NCBI GenBank assembly: GCA_022563215.1
Contig: JADFNT010000057.1
Coordinates: 1 to 8,529, forward strand
Direction of reading: 5' to 3'
Length of the DNA stretch: 8,529 nt
Source of the DNA: Pseudomonadota bacterium
GTDB lineage: Bacteria > Pseudomonadota > Alphaproteobacteria > Rhodospirillales > Casp-alpha2
Shown: positions 1 through 4,712 of the stretch, in pieces
Layout: each line of letters begins with the position of its first letter
Numbering within the stretch: position 1 is the first letter of the stretch
The notes under the pieces: model-generated
Databases searched by the model: none
What the model was told of the DNA's origin: nothing
Seen by the model: the letters and a program-made list of their open reading frames with translations, nothing else
Position numbers and translations under genes: made by a program

Positions 1-1117
1 CGGCCGAGGCGACGAAGCTGAGCCGCACCGTCCGGGTTTCGCCGCCACCGTGGCCGACGACGCCCAACAGCTTGATCGACAGCACCGGCAGCACGCAGGG
101 CATGAGGTTGAGAATCAGCCCCCCCAACACCGCCAGCATCAGGATGACGGCCAGGGATTTGGCGCCGCCGGCCGCCGAACCGATCCCGGCGGCGACGGTC
201 AGCCGCCTTTCCGCCGCCCGCTTGCCGTCGGTCAGGGTCAGGGTCAGGGATTGGCCGGCCAGGGTTTCGGATTTCGGGCCCTCCAGGGCGTCGAGGCCGT
301 ACACCTCGATCCGCAGGCGGGCGGTGCGACCGGCGTTGCTGAAATCGACGGTCGGTTTCGAAAACGCCAGCTCCGGCGGGCCTTCGGCGTAAAGGTCGGG
401 GGCCTCGAAGGGAGAAGCCGCGCTCGCCGTCACCAGCAGAAGCGTGGTCTTGCCCTGGGTCCAGGACTCGGCGCTTTCGATGGCCAGCCCGTAGCGGCTG
501 CCGTCGCCGGGGACGTCGGCCTGGAAGCGGCCGATCAGGTGCGCGAAGGGGCTCGGCTGGACCGGCCCCTGGGGCAGGGTCAGGGCCAGCTTGGCGGTGT
601 AGGGGATGCAGATTTCCTGGCACGTCAGGTAATTGACTTCGCCGGCCATGCGCAACGGCTTGGCCGGATCCATCAATTCGACCGTCATCGGCAGCACGAC
701 CTCGTCGGTGTAGCCCAGCGTCTGCAGGCCCAGCACCTCGAACCGCTGCGGCGCCGGCCAGTGCAGGACCGCCGTCTTCAGGTTCTCCGACGGGCTCCAG
801 TCGGGCATCGGCGGGAACCCGGCGTCGCCGGGCGAACGCCAATAGACCTTCCAGCCCGGCTTGAGCTTGAAGTGAAGACCGAGTTTGAGAATCCGGGCGT
901 CGCCCGTGGTTTGCGTCGCCGCGATCAGGCGCAGCGCCGTCTGCTCGGTCTGTTGCCACGGCGAGGCCCCCGGGCTGGCATCGGGACCGCCATCGGCCGC
1001 GGCCTTGGCCGGAGGGGCGGAGAACGCCAACACGGCCAGGGCGAGAACCAGGGCGAGAGCCCTGACGCAGACGACGACGGACATCAGCCGGGCGGGAAGT
1101 TTCAAGGTCAAAAACAT
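1..1117 (-). CDS. DsbD/ScsB-type thiol:disulfide interchange protein, N-terminal part (runs off left edge)
   Basis: Membrane protein that carries reducing power from cytoplasmic thioredoxin to periplasmic thiol proteins. I translated 372 codons without a stop from ATG 1117-1115. Seen: a hydrophobic signal segment (residues about 13-34), a periplasmic beta-rich domain (about 55-310) with the cysteine pair in YLTCQEICIPYT (C166, C170), and the start of the transmembrane electron-transfer domain (from about 321) with the signature NLMPCVLPVLSIK (C341 next to proline). The remaining membrane helices and any C-terminal thioredoxin domain lie outside the window. No clear Shine-Dalgarno site precedes the ATG; a second in-frame ATG at codon 12 and a GTG at 1126 are alternatives. 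The large domain before the membrane part and the CQEIC spacing fit the ScsB/DsbD group better than the short CcdA group. The family call is firm; the exact subfamily is not. Confidence 0.9.
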   Translation of the reverse strand, partial: MFLTLKLPARLMSVVVCVRALALVLALAVLAFSAPPAKAAADGGPDASPGASPWQQTEQTALRLIAATQTTGDARILKLGLHFKLKPGWKVYWRSPGDAGFPPMPDWSPSENLKTAVLHWPAPQRFEVLGLQTLGYTDEVVLPMTVELMDPAKPLRMAGEVNYLTCQEICIPYTAKLALTLPQGPVQPSPFAHLIGRFQADVPGDGSRYGLAIESAESWTQGKTTLLLVTASAASPFEAPDLYAEGPPELAFSKPTVDFSNAGRTARLRIEVYGLDALEGPKSETLAGQSLTLTLTDGKRAAERRLTVAAGIGSAAGGAKSLAVILMLAVLGGLILNLMPCVLPVLSIKLLGVVGHGGGETRTVRLSFVASA

Positions 1118-1129
1118 CTGTGTCACAGC

Positions 1130-1181
1130 CGGGATAATATAGGCATTCCAATGGCAATATCACGCCCCTTATCACGCCCCT
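1130..1181 (-). promoter_or_regulatory. Candidate dsbD promoter with tandem 12-bp repeat
   Basis: Reading leftward towards the dsbD ATG, a TATATT hexamer (1142-1137, 5 of 6 matches to the -10 consensus) lies about 20 bases before the start codon. A weak -35 (GTGATA) sits 16 bases further upstream, inside a tandem repeat. That repeat is two perfect adjacent copies of TATCACGCCCCT on the plus strand (1158-1169 and 1170-1181). A repeated 12-mer covering the -35 region could be a regulator site, but no regulator can be named. The promoter call is by eye only. Confidence 0.3.
1158..1181. repeat. Perfect tandem duplication of a 12-mer
   Basis: TATCACGCCCCT occurs twice with no spacer (1158-1169, 1170-1181). 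It lies 41 to 64 bases upstream of the dsbD start codon, over its likely -35 region. It may be a slippage duplication or a tandem operator. Confidence 0.85.
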
Positions 1182-1190
1182 GGGGCCGCC

Positions 1191-1207
1191 TCACGGACTG
1201 TTGACGG
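1191..1207. repeat. Left copy of 17-bp direct repeat bounding an AT-richer insert
   Basis: The sequence TCACGGACTGTTGACGG recurs as TCACGAACTGTTGACGG at 2233-2249, same orientation, with one mismatch. Both copies are preceded by GCCGCC (the right copy with two extra bases between). This copy also forms the left arm of a 7-bp inverted repeat (CTCACGG 1190-1196 with CCGTGAG 1209-1215, loop 12). The pair encloses the exported-protein gene at 1398-1922. Confidence 0.75.
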
Positions 1208-1397
1208 GCCGTGAGCCGCGCCATGCGCTGGATCATCGGCGGCCAAGCCGTCGAAAGGCAGGCCGCTTCGACCAGCCAGAGGGGGCGTTTCGACCCATTG
1301 CGGACCTATGAGTGAATTGAAAGCTGACCGGAACGATTCCAACGGAGAGTCCCGTCCAGCATCATCGAACACCGGCGATCAGTACCCCAGATAGCGC
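1208..1397. other. Intergenic stretch without a convincing gene
   Basis: No credible coding sequence. The minus-strand ORF at 1172-1372 (66 codons) has no Shine-Dalgarno site, runs into the dsbD promoter repeat and has no recognisable domain. The only pattern is at 1382-1402 on the minus strand, where one frame reads KRYLGY then stop. This recalls the usual end of M32 carboxypeptidases but is too short to call. Confidence 0.5.
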
Positions 1398-1922
1398 TTA
1401 TTGGCTTTTCTTGGTCTCAGCCTCTTTGTTCCCGATAATTTTACAACTCGAAGCCGAAACGCGGAATAGACCGGTGTTATACCCCTTCGCATTTGCCCCC
1501 GGAACCACGTAAACGGCCCGTACGATTTCGGCGCCAAGGGCCCTATTGATCGGCGCTAGAATCTGAGCGGGAACGTTGCTGACGTCGAGCTTTCTCCGAA
1601 TGACTGGGATGGGTTGGCGCGAAAGAACCTGCAGGATGGCGTCAATGATAATGGGCCTGTAACGGCAGATTTCCTGAATATTGTCTTTGTTCACTGCCTC
1701 TATGTATAACGTAATCGGCGCATAATATTGTTTCGCCCCCGTAATGGGAGCCATTATCGGCCTTAATTGAATATGCAACGGCTGCCCCCCAGCCGTCGGT
1801 TCATGATTCTGTCCTTTTTCGCTCGCCTCTGCACCCATGGGAAAAGAAATTGCAAAACAAATAAATAAGGCGGCGAGAAACCTTGTCGACAATGACAGGT
1901 TTTGGGAGGCGGGAAAGACCAT
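1398..1922 (-). CDS. Exported protein of unknown function, FliL-like layout
   Basis: No family recognised with confidence. From ATG 1922 the product is 174 residues; a TTG nine codons upstream (1949) would give 183. Neither start has a well-placed Shine-Dalgarno site; I prefer the ATG because it gives a normal signal peptide: a short N-region ending in arginine, a hydrophobic core (RFLAALFICFAISF) and a cleavage-like GAEA-S. The mature part has a strand-helix-strand pattern: a hydrophobic strand (APITLYIEAV), a helix carrying RPIIIDAILQVLS, an amphipathic helix and a last strand (EIVRAVYVVPG). This resembles the FliL-like periplasmic proteins common in alphaproteobacteria, an inference from pattern only. 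The C-terminal tail is lysine-rich. It is visibly richer in A/T than its neighbours and lies between direct repeats, so it was probably acquired. Its role is unknown. Confidence 0.7.
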   Translation of the reverse strand: MVFPASQNLSLSTRFLAALFICFAISFPMGAEASEKGQNHEPTAGGQPLHIQLRPIMAPITGAKQYYAPITLYIEAVNKDNIQEICRYRPIIIDAILQVLSRQPIPVIRRKLDVSNVPAQILAPINRALGAEIVRAVYVVPGANAKGYNTGLFRVSASSCKIIGNKEAETKKSQ

Positions 1923-1949
1923 CGGTAAGTGCAAAGCCTTTGAGATCAA

Positions 1950-2232
1950 CTGAATATTTTTTGTCGTACGTCAGGCGCTCGTCGGTCGCCCCCCGGGGGC
2001 GCGTCCGTTGTCTATATCTCTTGGCCAGGGCACACGGTTATCCCGTGTTTCCCAAGTAACCTTATGTTTCATAGTCACTATATCCAAATTGCACCGTCTT
2101 TCAAATAATTCCACCTCTCCAGCCGCCTGAAACCAGATTATGGCGATTTGGCCATGTTCGGAGGCCCATGGGGACAATATTGCCGTCCCCTGGACACACT
2201 TCTCCATTCGTTATTCCCTTCGCCGCCGCCGT
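1950..2232. other. Spacer with palindromes, no convincing gene
   Basis: No gene supported. It contains a GC-rich palindrome (CGCCCCCCGGGGGCG, 1987-2001) and a hairpin at 2170-2190. The overlapping minus-strand ORFs at 1971-2207 and 2138-2455 have no recognisable domain and read through the hairpin, so they are left out. Confidence 0.5.
2170..2190. repeat. Hairpin with GGGGAC/GTCCCC arms
   Basis: GGGGAC (2170-2175) and GTCCCC (2185-2190) are perfect inverted repeats around a 9-base loop containing AATATT. There is no T-run, so it is not an intrinsic terminator. The shape recalls dispersed REP-like hairpins with GGGGAC ends, but only one copy is visible here. Confidence 0.4.
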
Positions 2233-2249
2233 TCACGAACTGTTGACGG
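2233..2249. repeat. Right copy of 17-bp direct repeat bounding an AT-richer insert
   Basis: TCACGAACTGTTGACGG, one mismatch from the copy at 1191-1207 and in the same orientation, 139 bases upstream of the yqgE start. If the DNA between the copies were removed, dsbD and yqgE would be divergent genes about 230 bases apart, an ordinary spacing. Confidence 0.75.
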
Positions 2250-2287
2250 ACCCAGACCGCTGCCGGGCCATGAATGCCGCCCTTTCT

Positions 2288-2317
2288 TTGCCGCGACACC
2301 TCAAAATATGGCATAAT
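2288..2317 (+). promoter_or_regulatory. Candidate yqgE promoter
   Basis: TTGCCG (2288-2293, 4 of 6 to the -35 consensus) and CATAAT (2312-2317, 5 of 6 to the -10) are separated by 18 bases. Transcription would start near 2324, about 64 bases before the yqgE ATG. Called by eye. Confidence 0.4.
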
Positions 2318-2387
2318 CGCCGACGATAAAGTGTCAGGCCGTCCACCGCTTCCGTTGTCCGCCGCCCGGCCACCAAGGTGTAACCCG

Positions 2388-2975
2388 ATGTCCGATTCCA
2401 GCAAAATTCTTGACGAACCCCCCCAATACCTGGCCGGACAGTTGATCATCGCCATGCCGGGGATGCGCGACCCGCGTTTCGAAAAGTCGGTGATCTACAT
2501 GTGCGCCCACAATGACGACGGCGCCATGGGGCTGGTGGTCAACCGGGCCCTGGAATCGCTGACCTTTCCCGACATGCTGGAGCAACTGGGCATCGATTCC
2601 GAAGGCGCCGGCGCCAAGATCAGCGTCCATTTCGGCGGCCCGGTGGAATCGGGGCGCGGTTTCGTGCTCCATTCGCGCGACTACCTGCAAGAAGCGACCA
2701 TGGTCGTCGATCACGACGTGGCGATGACCGCCACCATCGATATCCTGAAAGCCATCGCCGGCGGTGAAGGCCCGCGCCAAAGCCTTCTGGCCCTGGGCTA
2801 CGCCGGCTGGGGCCCGGGACAACTGGACACCGAAATCAAGAGCAACGGCTGGCTGCACGTCGCCGCCGATTCGGATCTGGTGTTCGGCCCCGACCAGGAC
2901 GCCAAGTGGCAGCGCGCCATGGACAAGATCGGCATCGATCCCCGGATGCTGTCCAACGACGTCGGCCACGCCTGA
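2388..2975 (+). CDS. YqgE/AlgH family protein (UPF0301)
   Basis: A 195-residue soluble protein of the widespread YqgE/AlgH family. Its biochemical role is unresolved; the AlgH name comes from a link to alginate regulation in Pseudomonas and should not be taken as a function here. Family signatures seen: the start LAGQLIIAMPGMRDPRF (15-31), SVIYMCAHNDDGAMGLVVNR (34-53), HFGGPVESGRGFVLH (81-95) and LGYAGWGPGQLDTEIKSNGWL (split as 136-150 and 151-156). The length matches the family. I chose ATG 2388 because AAGG (2375-2378) lies 9 bases upstream and family homology begins shortly after it. The frame is open back to an ATG at 2274, but that would add 38 unrelated residues and cover the likely promoter. 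A short unknown gene follows 35 bases downstream and is probably co-transcribed. Confidence 0.93.
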   Translation: MSDSSKILDEPPQYLAGQLIIAMPGMRDPRFEKSVIYMCAHNDDGAMGLVVNRALESLTFPDMLEQLGIDSEGAGAKISVHFGGPVESGRGFVLHSRDYLQEATMVVDHDVAMTATIDILKAIAGGEGPRQSLLALGYAGWGPGQLDTEIKSNGWLHVAADSDLVFGPDQDAKWQRAMDKIGIDPRMLSNDVGHA

Positions 2976-3010
2976 GCCGACCTCATTATCCTCCGGCCCC
3001 GGCCACTTTC

Positions 3011-3292
3011 ATGGCGAAAAAGAAATCCCCGAATAAGGATAACGCGGCGGCCGAAGAACTGATGCGGATGCTGTTCGACCGCATGCAAAGCGAGAACACC
3101 GCCGAGGCCCTCAACGCCAACGTCATCATCCCGTTCGCCGCCGCCCTGGAGGAAATCTGCGAGGCGCGGGGTTACCAGCTCAACATCCACGGCGAGAAGA
3201 GCAACATCGTCTTTTCCGGCGACGAAGCCGACGCCGAGGCCATCTATCGGCTGGTCGAGGACTATCTGGCGGCGAAGGAAGAGGGTGGTTAA
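3011..3292 (+). CDS. Conserved-looking hypothetical protein, 93 aa
   Basis: Not recognised. It is a small soluble protein: a lysine-rich start (MAKKKSPNKD), a helical stretch (AAAEELMRMLFDRMQ), then an acidic, helix-rich half with YQLNIHGEKSNIVFSG (positions about 57-72) followed by EADAEAIYRLVEDYLAAKEE. The strand-then-helix ending is loosely like a small nucleic-acid-binding fold, but that is a guess. There is no signal peptide or membrane segment. Codon use is strongly GC-biased like the native genes, which supports it being a real resident gene. ATG 3011 is the only start that does not overlap yqgE; no purine-rich ribosome site precedes it, so translation may depend on coupling to yqgE, which ends 35 bases upstream. 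Confidence 0.72.
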   Translation: MAKKKSPNKDNAAAEELMRMLFDRMQSENTAEALNANVIIPFAAALEEICEARGYQLNIHGEKSNIVFSGDEADAEAIYRLVEDYLAAKEEGG

Positions 3293-3302
3293 GGGGTTTT
3301 AG

Positions 3303-3394
3303 GAGGGCGCGGCGGATGGCGGCCCCGTCTATGGCGTCGATCCGGGCGATGGTCTCGTAGAAATTGGTATAGGACGTTTAAATACGATCTTTTG
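3303..3394 (-). pseudogene. Decayed duplicate of the M16 peptidase 3' end
   Basis: Bases 3308-3394 align to 4811-4894, inside the intact M16 gene, at roughly 80% identity by eye and in the same orientation. An 18-base block (TCCGGGCGATGGTCTCGT) is identical. On the minus strand the relic reads IVFKRPIP, then a 2-base insertion shifts frame, then YETIARIDAIDGAAIRRA. The intact protein has IVFKRPIPVDETIARIDAVD and GAAIRRV at the same place. The relic's left end (GAGGGCGCGGCGG, 3303-3315) also matches the last codons of the intact gene (4717-4729). So it is the gene's 3' end with an internal loss of about 89 bases. Several differences are silent and AT-ward, so the copy is old or came from a diverged relative. 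Confidence 0.8.
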
Positions 3395-3408
3395 ATCGGG
3401 GCCTTTTT
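3385..3408 (+). terminator. Weak candidate terminator hairpin
   Basis: CGATC (3385-3389) and GATCG (3394-3398) form a 5-bp stem with a TTTT loop. A T5 run follows at 3404-3408 after GGGCC. It could end transcripts from the yqgE operon before the antitoxin promoter. The stem is short and partly made of the M16 relic, so confidence is low. Confidence 0.25.
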
Positions 3409-3558
3409 ATCACCTCCTCGGCCATTCGCTCGAACGATTTGCCGTCGGTAGGTGGTACACAAAGAGCCTCTTCTTAGCGAACGAAGGGTTCCAATCGACC
3501 AGTTTGTAACGCTTCTTTAAGTGTTATATGCATGGTAGTCATATGAACAAAATATCCT

Positions 3559-3588
3559 CTTTGGGTCGATTCCCTCAAAGGGTATTAT
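3559..3588 (+). promoter_or_regulatory. Candidate autoregulated antitoxin promoter/operator
   Basis: An imperfect 22-bp palindrome spans 3559-3580, with outer arms CTTTG (3559-3563) and CAAAG (3576-3580). It overlaps a weak -35 (TTGGGT, 3561-3566) and stops just before a -10 TATTAT (3583-3588, 5 of 6), spacer 16. A dyad placed here is what a self-repressing helix-turn-helix antitoxin would use. It is inferred from position; binding is not shown. Confidence 0.4.
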
Positions 3589-3600
3589 GGTGATTCTCAT

Positions 3601-3608
3601 AAGGAGGT
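3601..3608 (+). promoter_or_regulatory. Strong Shine-Dalgarno site fixing a GTG start
   Basis: AAGGAGGT at 3601-3608 is a near-ideal ribosome-binding site, with its core ending 5 bases before GTG 3613. It decides the start of the antitoxin gene, which has no ATG nearby in frame. Confidence 0.85.
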
Positions 3609-3612
3609 TGCC

Positions 3613-4260
3613 GTGCAGGACGATGAAATCGTTATTGCGGCATTCAGCGAGGAACAGGTTGAGCGGCTAACCGGTATATCGAAGCGGCAACTTCGATATT
3701 GGGATCGAACCAACTTTTTTAAGCCTGCGTTCGTTAACGACAACCGCCGTGTTGCTTTTAGCAGAATCTACTCGTTCAGAGATGTAGCATCTCTTCGCAT
3801 TCTCAATGTATTGCGAAATCAATACAACGTACCCCTTCAACACCTTCGCAAAGTGGCTGAGGATTTGCCACAGTTGTCAGATGCCAAATGGATTTCGACG
3901 GAACTCTTCGTGCTGGACAGAAGGGTGGTTTTTGTCGAGCCAGGCACCGACCAATACCGTGAGATTCTGAGCAAGCAATACGTCATTGGGATTCCCCTGA
4001 GTGTAGTTGTTTCCGATACTAAGCGCGATGTCGAAAGGCTTCAGGAACGCGAAAAAGAAGATGTGGGGAAAGTGGCACGAGGCAGGAATGTGCGGCACAA
4101 CGCTTTGGTTATAGCTGGAACGAGGATTGCAGTTGAAACCATCAAGCGTTTTGCGGAAGACGGATATTCAATAAAACAAATTATGAAGGAATATCCCACA
4201 CTCACAGAGATCGACATCAAAGCCGCCCTTAAACATAAGAGTGATGGGTTAGCTGCGTAA
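3613..4260 (+). CDS. MerR-type HTH / DUF433 antitoxin-like protein
   Basis: A 215-residue putative antitoxin and transcriptional regulator. The N-terminal part is a MerR-like winged helix-turn-helix: helix and turn in FSEEQVERLTGISKRQLRYW (11-30), then YSFRDVASLRILNVLRNQYN (53-72) and a following helix. A middle strand-rich stretch (95-140) leads to a DUF433 domain at about 165-209, with the hallmark VIAGTRIAVETI, GYSIKQIMKEYP and LTEIDIKAAL. DUF433 proteins are usually encoded just before a DUF5615 PIN-like nuclease and are thought to neutralise it; that arrangement is present here, but the partner is broken. The GTG start is fixed by AAGGAGGT. Codon use is AT-richer than the flanking genes, suggesting acquisition. 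The frame is intact and all domains are complete, so it may persist as a stand-alone regulator. Antitoxin function is inferred from family context. Confidence 0.85.
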   Translation: MQDDEIVIAAFSEEQVERLTGISKRQLRYWDRTNFFKPAFVNDNRRVAFSRIYSFRDVASLRILNVLRNQYNVPLQHLRKVAEDLPQLSDAKWISTELFVLDRRVVFVEPGTDQYREILSKQYVIGIPLSVVVSDTKRDVERLQEREKEDVGKVARGRNVRHNALVIAGTRIAVETIKRFAEDGYSIKQIMKEYPTLTEIDIKAALKHKSDGLAA

Positions 4261-4278
4261 ACGGGGGATTTTCCCGTC

Positions 4279-4659
4279 TTAAAGCTGTTTCTTGACGAAG
4301 GTGTTCCGGTGTCTGTTGGTCAGCGTTTTGAAGATGCTGGCCATCATGTCATTTATTTCCATGAGGCGGCCGTTCCTGGCTCCCCAGATCAACTTGTTTG
4401 CACAATCTAAGAGGGAAATAAGGCGGTTCTAGTCGCGTTGGATGGTGATATGCGAAAGGTGGCTCAGCGTCGAGGCGTTGGGCAGAGACGATTTCGTCGC
4501 CTAAGTCTCATTAAATTATCTTGTCGTGAAACTAAAGCCGCTGCACGCGTCGACGAAGCCATGTCTTTGATAGAGCATGAATGGAAGATAGCGTCTCAAA
4601 AATCGGATCGACGCATCTTCATTGAAATCGGTGACGGCGTGATCAGAACCGTGCGTTAA
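4279..4659 (+). pseudogene. Broken DUF5615 PIN-like toxin
   Basis: Reading the antitoxin's own frame after its stop gives a nearly full DUF5615 protein of 126 codons, close to the usual length. It opens with LKLFLDEGVPVSVGQRFEDA, continues AGHHVIYFHEAAVPGSPDQL, and after codon 44 resumes with KAVLVALDGDMRKVAQ, GQRRFRRLSLIKLSCRE, SLIEHEWKIA and DRRIFIEIGDGVIRT. Family members are predicted RNases with conserved acids; the LFLDE aspartate and those in LDGD are retained. Two defects are visible. Codon 44 is TAA (4408-4410), one base from a sense codon such as TCA. The position of the usual start (MKLFLDE) is TTA, and no ATG, GTG or TTG lies between it and the antitoxin stop. GGGGGA at 4263-4268 could be the old ribosome site. 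A TTG at 4438 could start the C-terminal 73 codons only. The toxin is probably dead. Confidence 0.85.
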
Positions 4660-4712
4660 CTGTTTCTAAGGGATAAACCCCAAACTTTCTTTGTGTCTTG
4701 GTGGTGAAATAA
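4660..4712. other. Short AT-rich spacer at the insert's right edge
   Basis: Joins the toxin relic to the M16 stop codon. On the minus strand it reads TTTCACCACCAAGACACAAA (4708-4689), like the CACCAAGACAC-type strings often met in intergenic DNA of diverse bacteria. Only one copy is present, and no terminator hairpin of useful strength is seen. Confidence 0.3.

Larger units (their letters stand above)
3395..3612. other. Upstream region of the antitoxin gene
   Basis: No gene. It holds a possible weak promoter TTGTAA (3504-3509) with TATATG (3525-3530, spacer only 15), the more likely promoter/operator at 3559-3588, and a strong ribosome-binding site. The minus strand of 3396-3430 has a short open stretch reading SFERMAEEVIKRP, which I could not assign to any family. 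Confidence 0.4.

Noticed and set aside
50..1204. Long plus-strand ORF of 384 codons
   Set aside because: Arginine/glutamine/glycine-rich shadow of the minus-strand DsbD gene, which has signal peptide, CQEIC and MPCVLP motifs.
1172..1372. Minus-strand ORF of 66 codons
   Set aside because: No ribosome site, no domain, overlaps the dsbD promoter repeat.
1987..2001. GC palindrome CGCCCCCCGGGGGCG as terminator
   Set aside because: No loop to form a hairpin and no T-run on either strand.
1971..2207. Minus-strand ORF of 78 codons
   Set aside because: Reads through the GGGGAC hairpin and a GC palindrome; no domain, and odd composition for a protein.
2274..2387. 38-codon upstream extension of YqgE
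   Set aside because: Not family-like, covers the probable promoter, and the ATG at 2388 has its own Shine-Dalgarno site.
4408..4410. Recoding of the toxin stop (readthrough or selenocysteine)
   Set aside because: The codon is TAA, not TGA, and the start codon is also missing; simple decay explains both.
4438..4659. Separate 73-aa gene starting at TTG
   Set aside because: It is the C-terminal part of the DUF5615 toxin after the in-frame TAA, without a ribosome site of its own.
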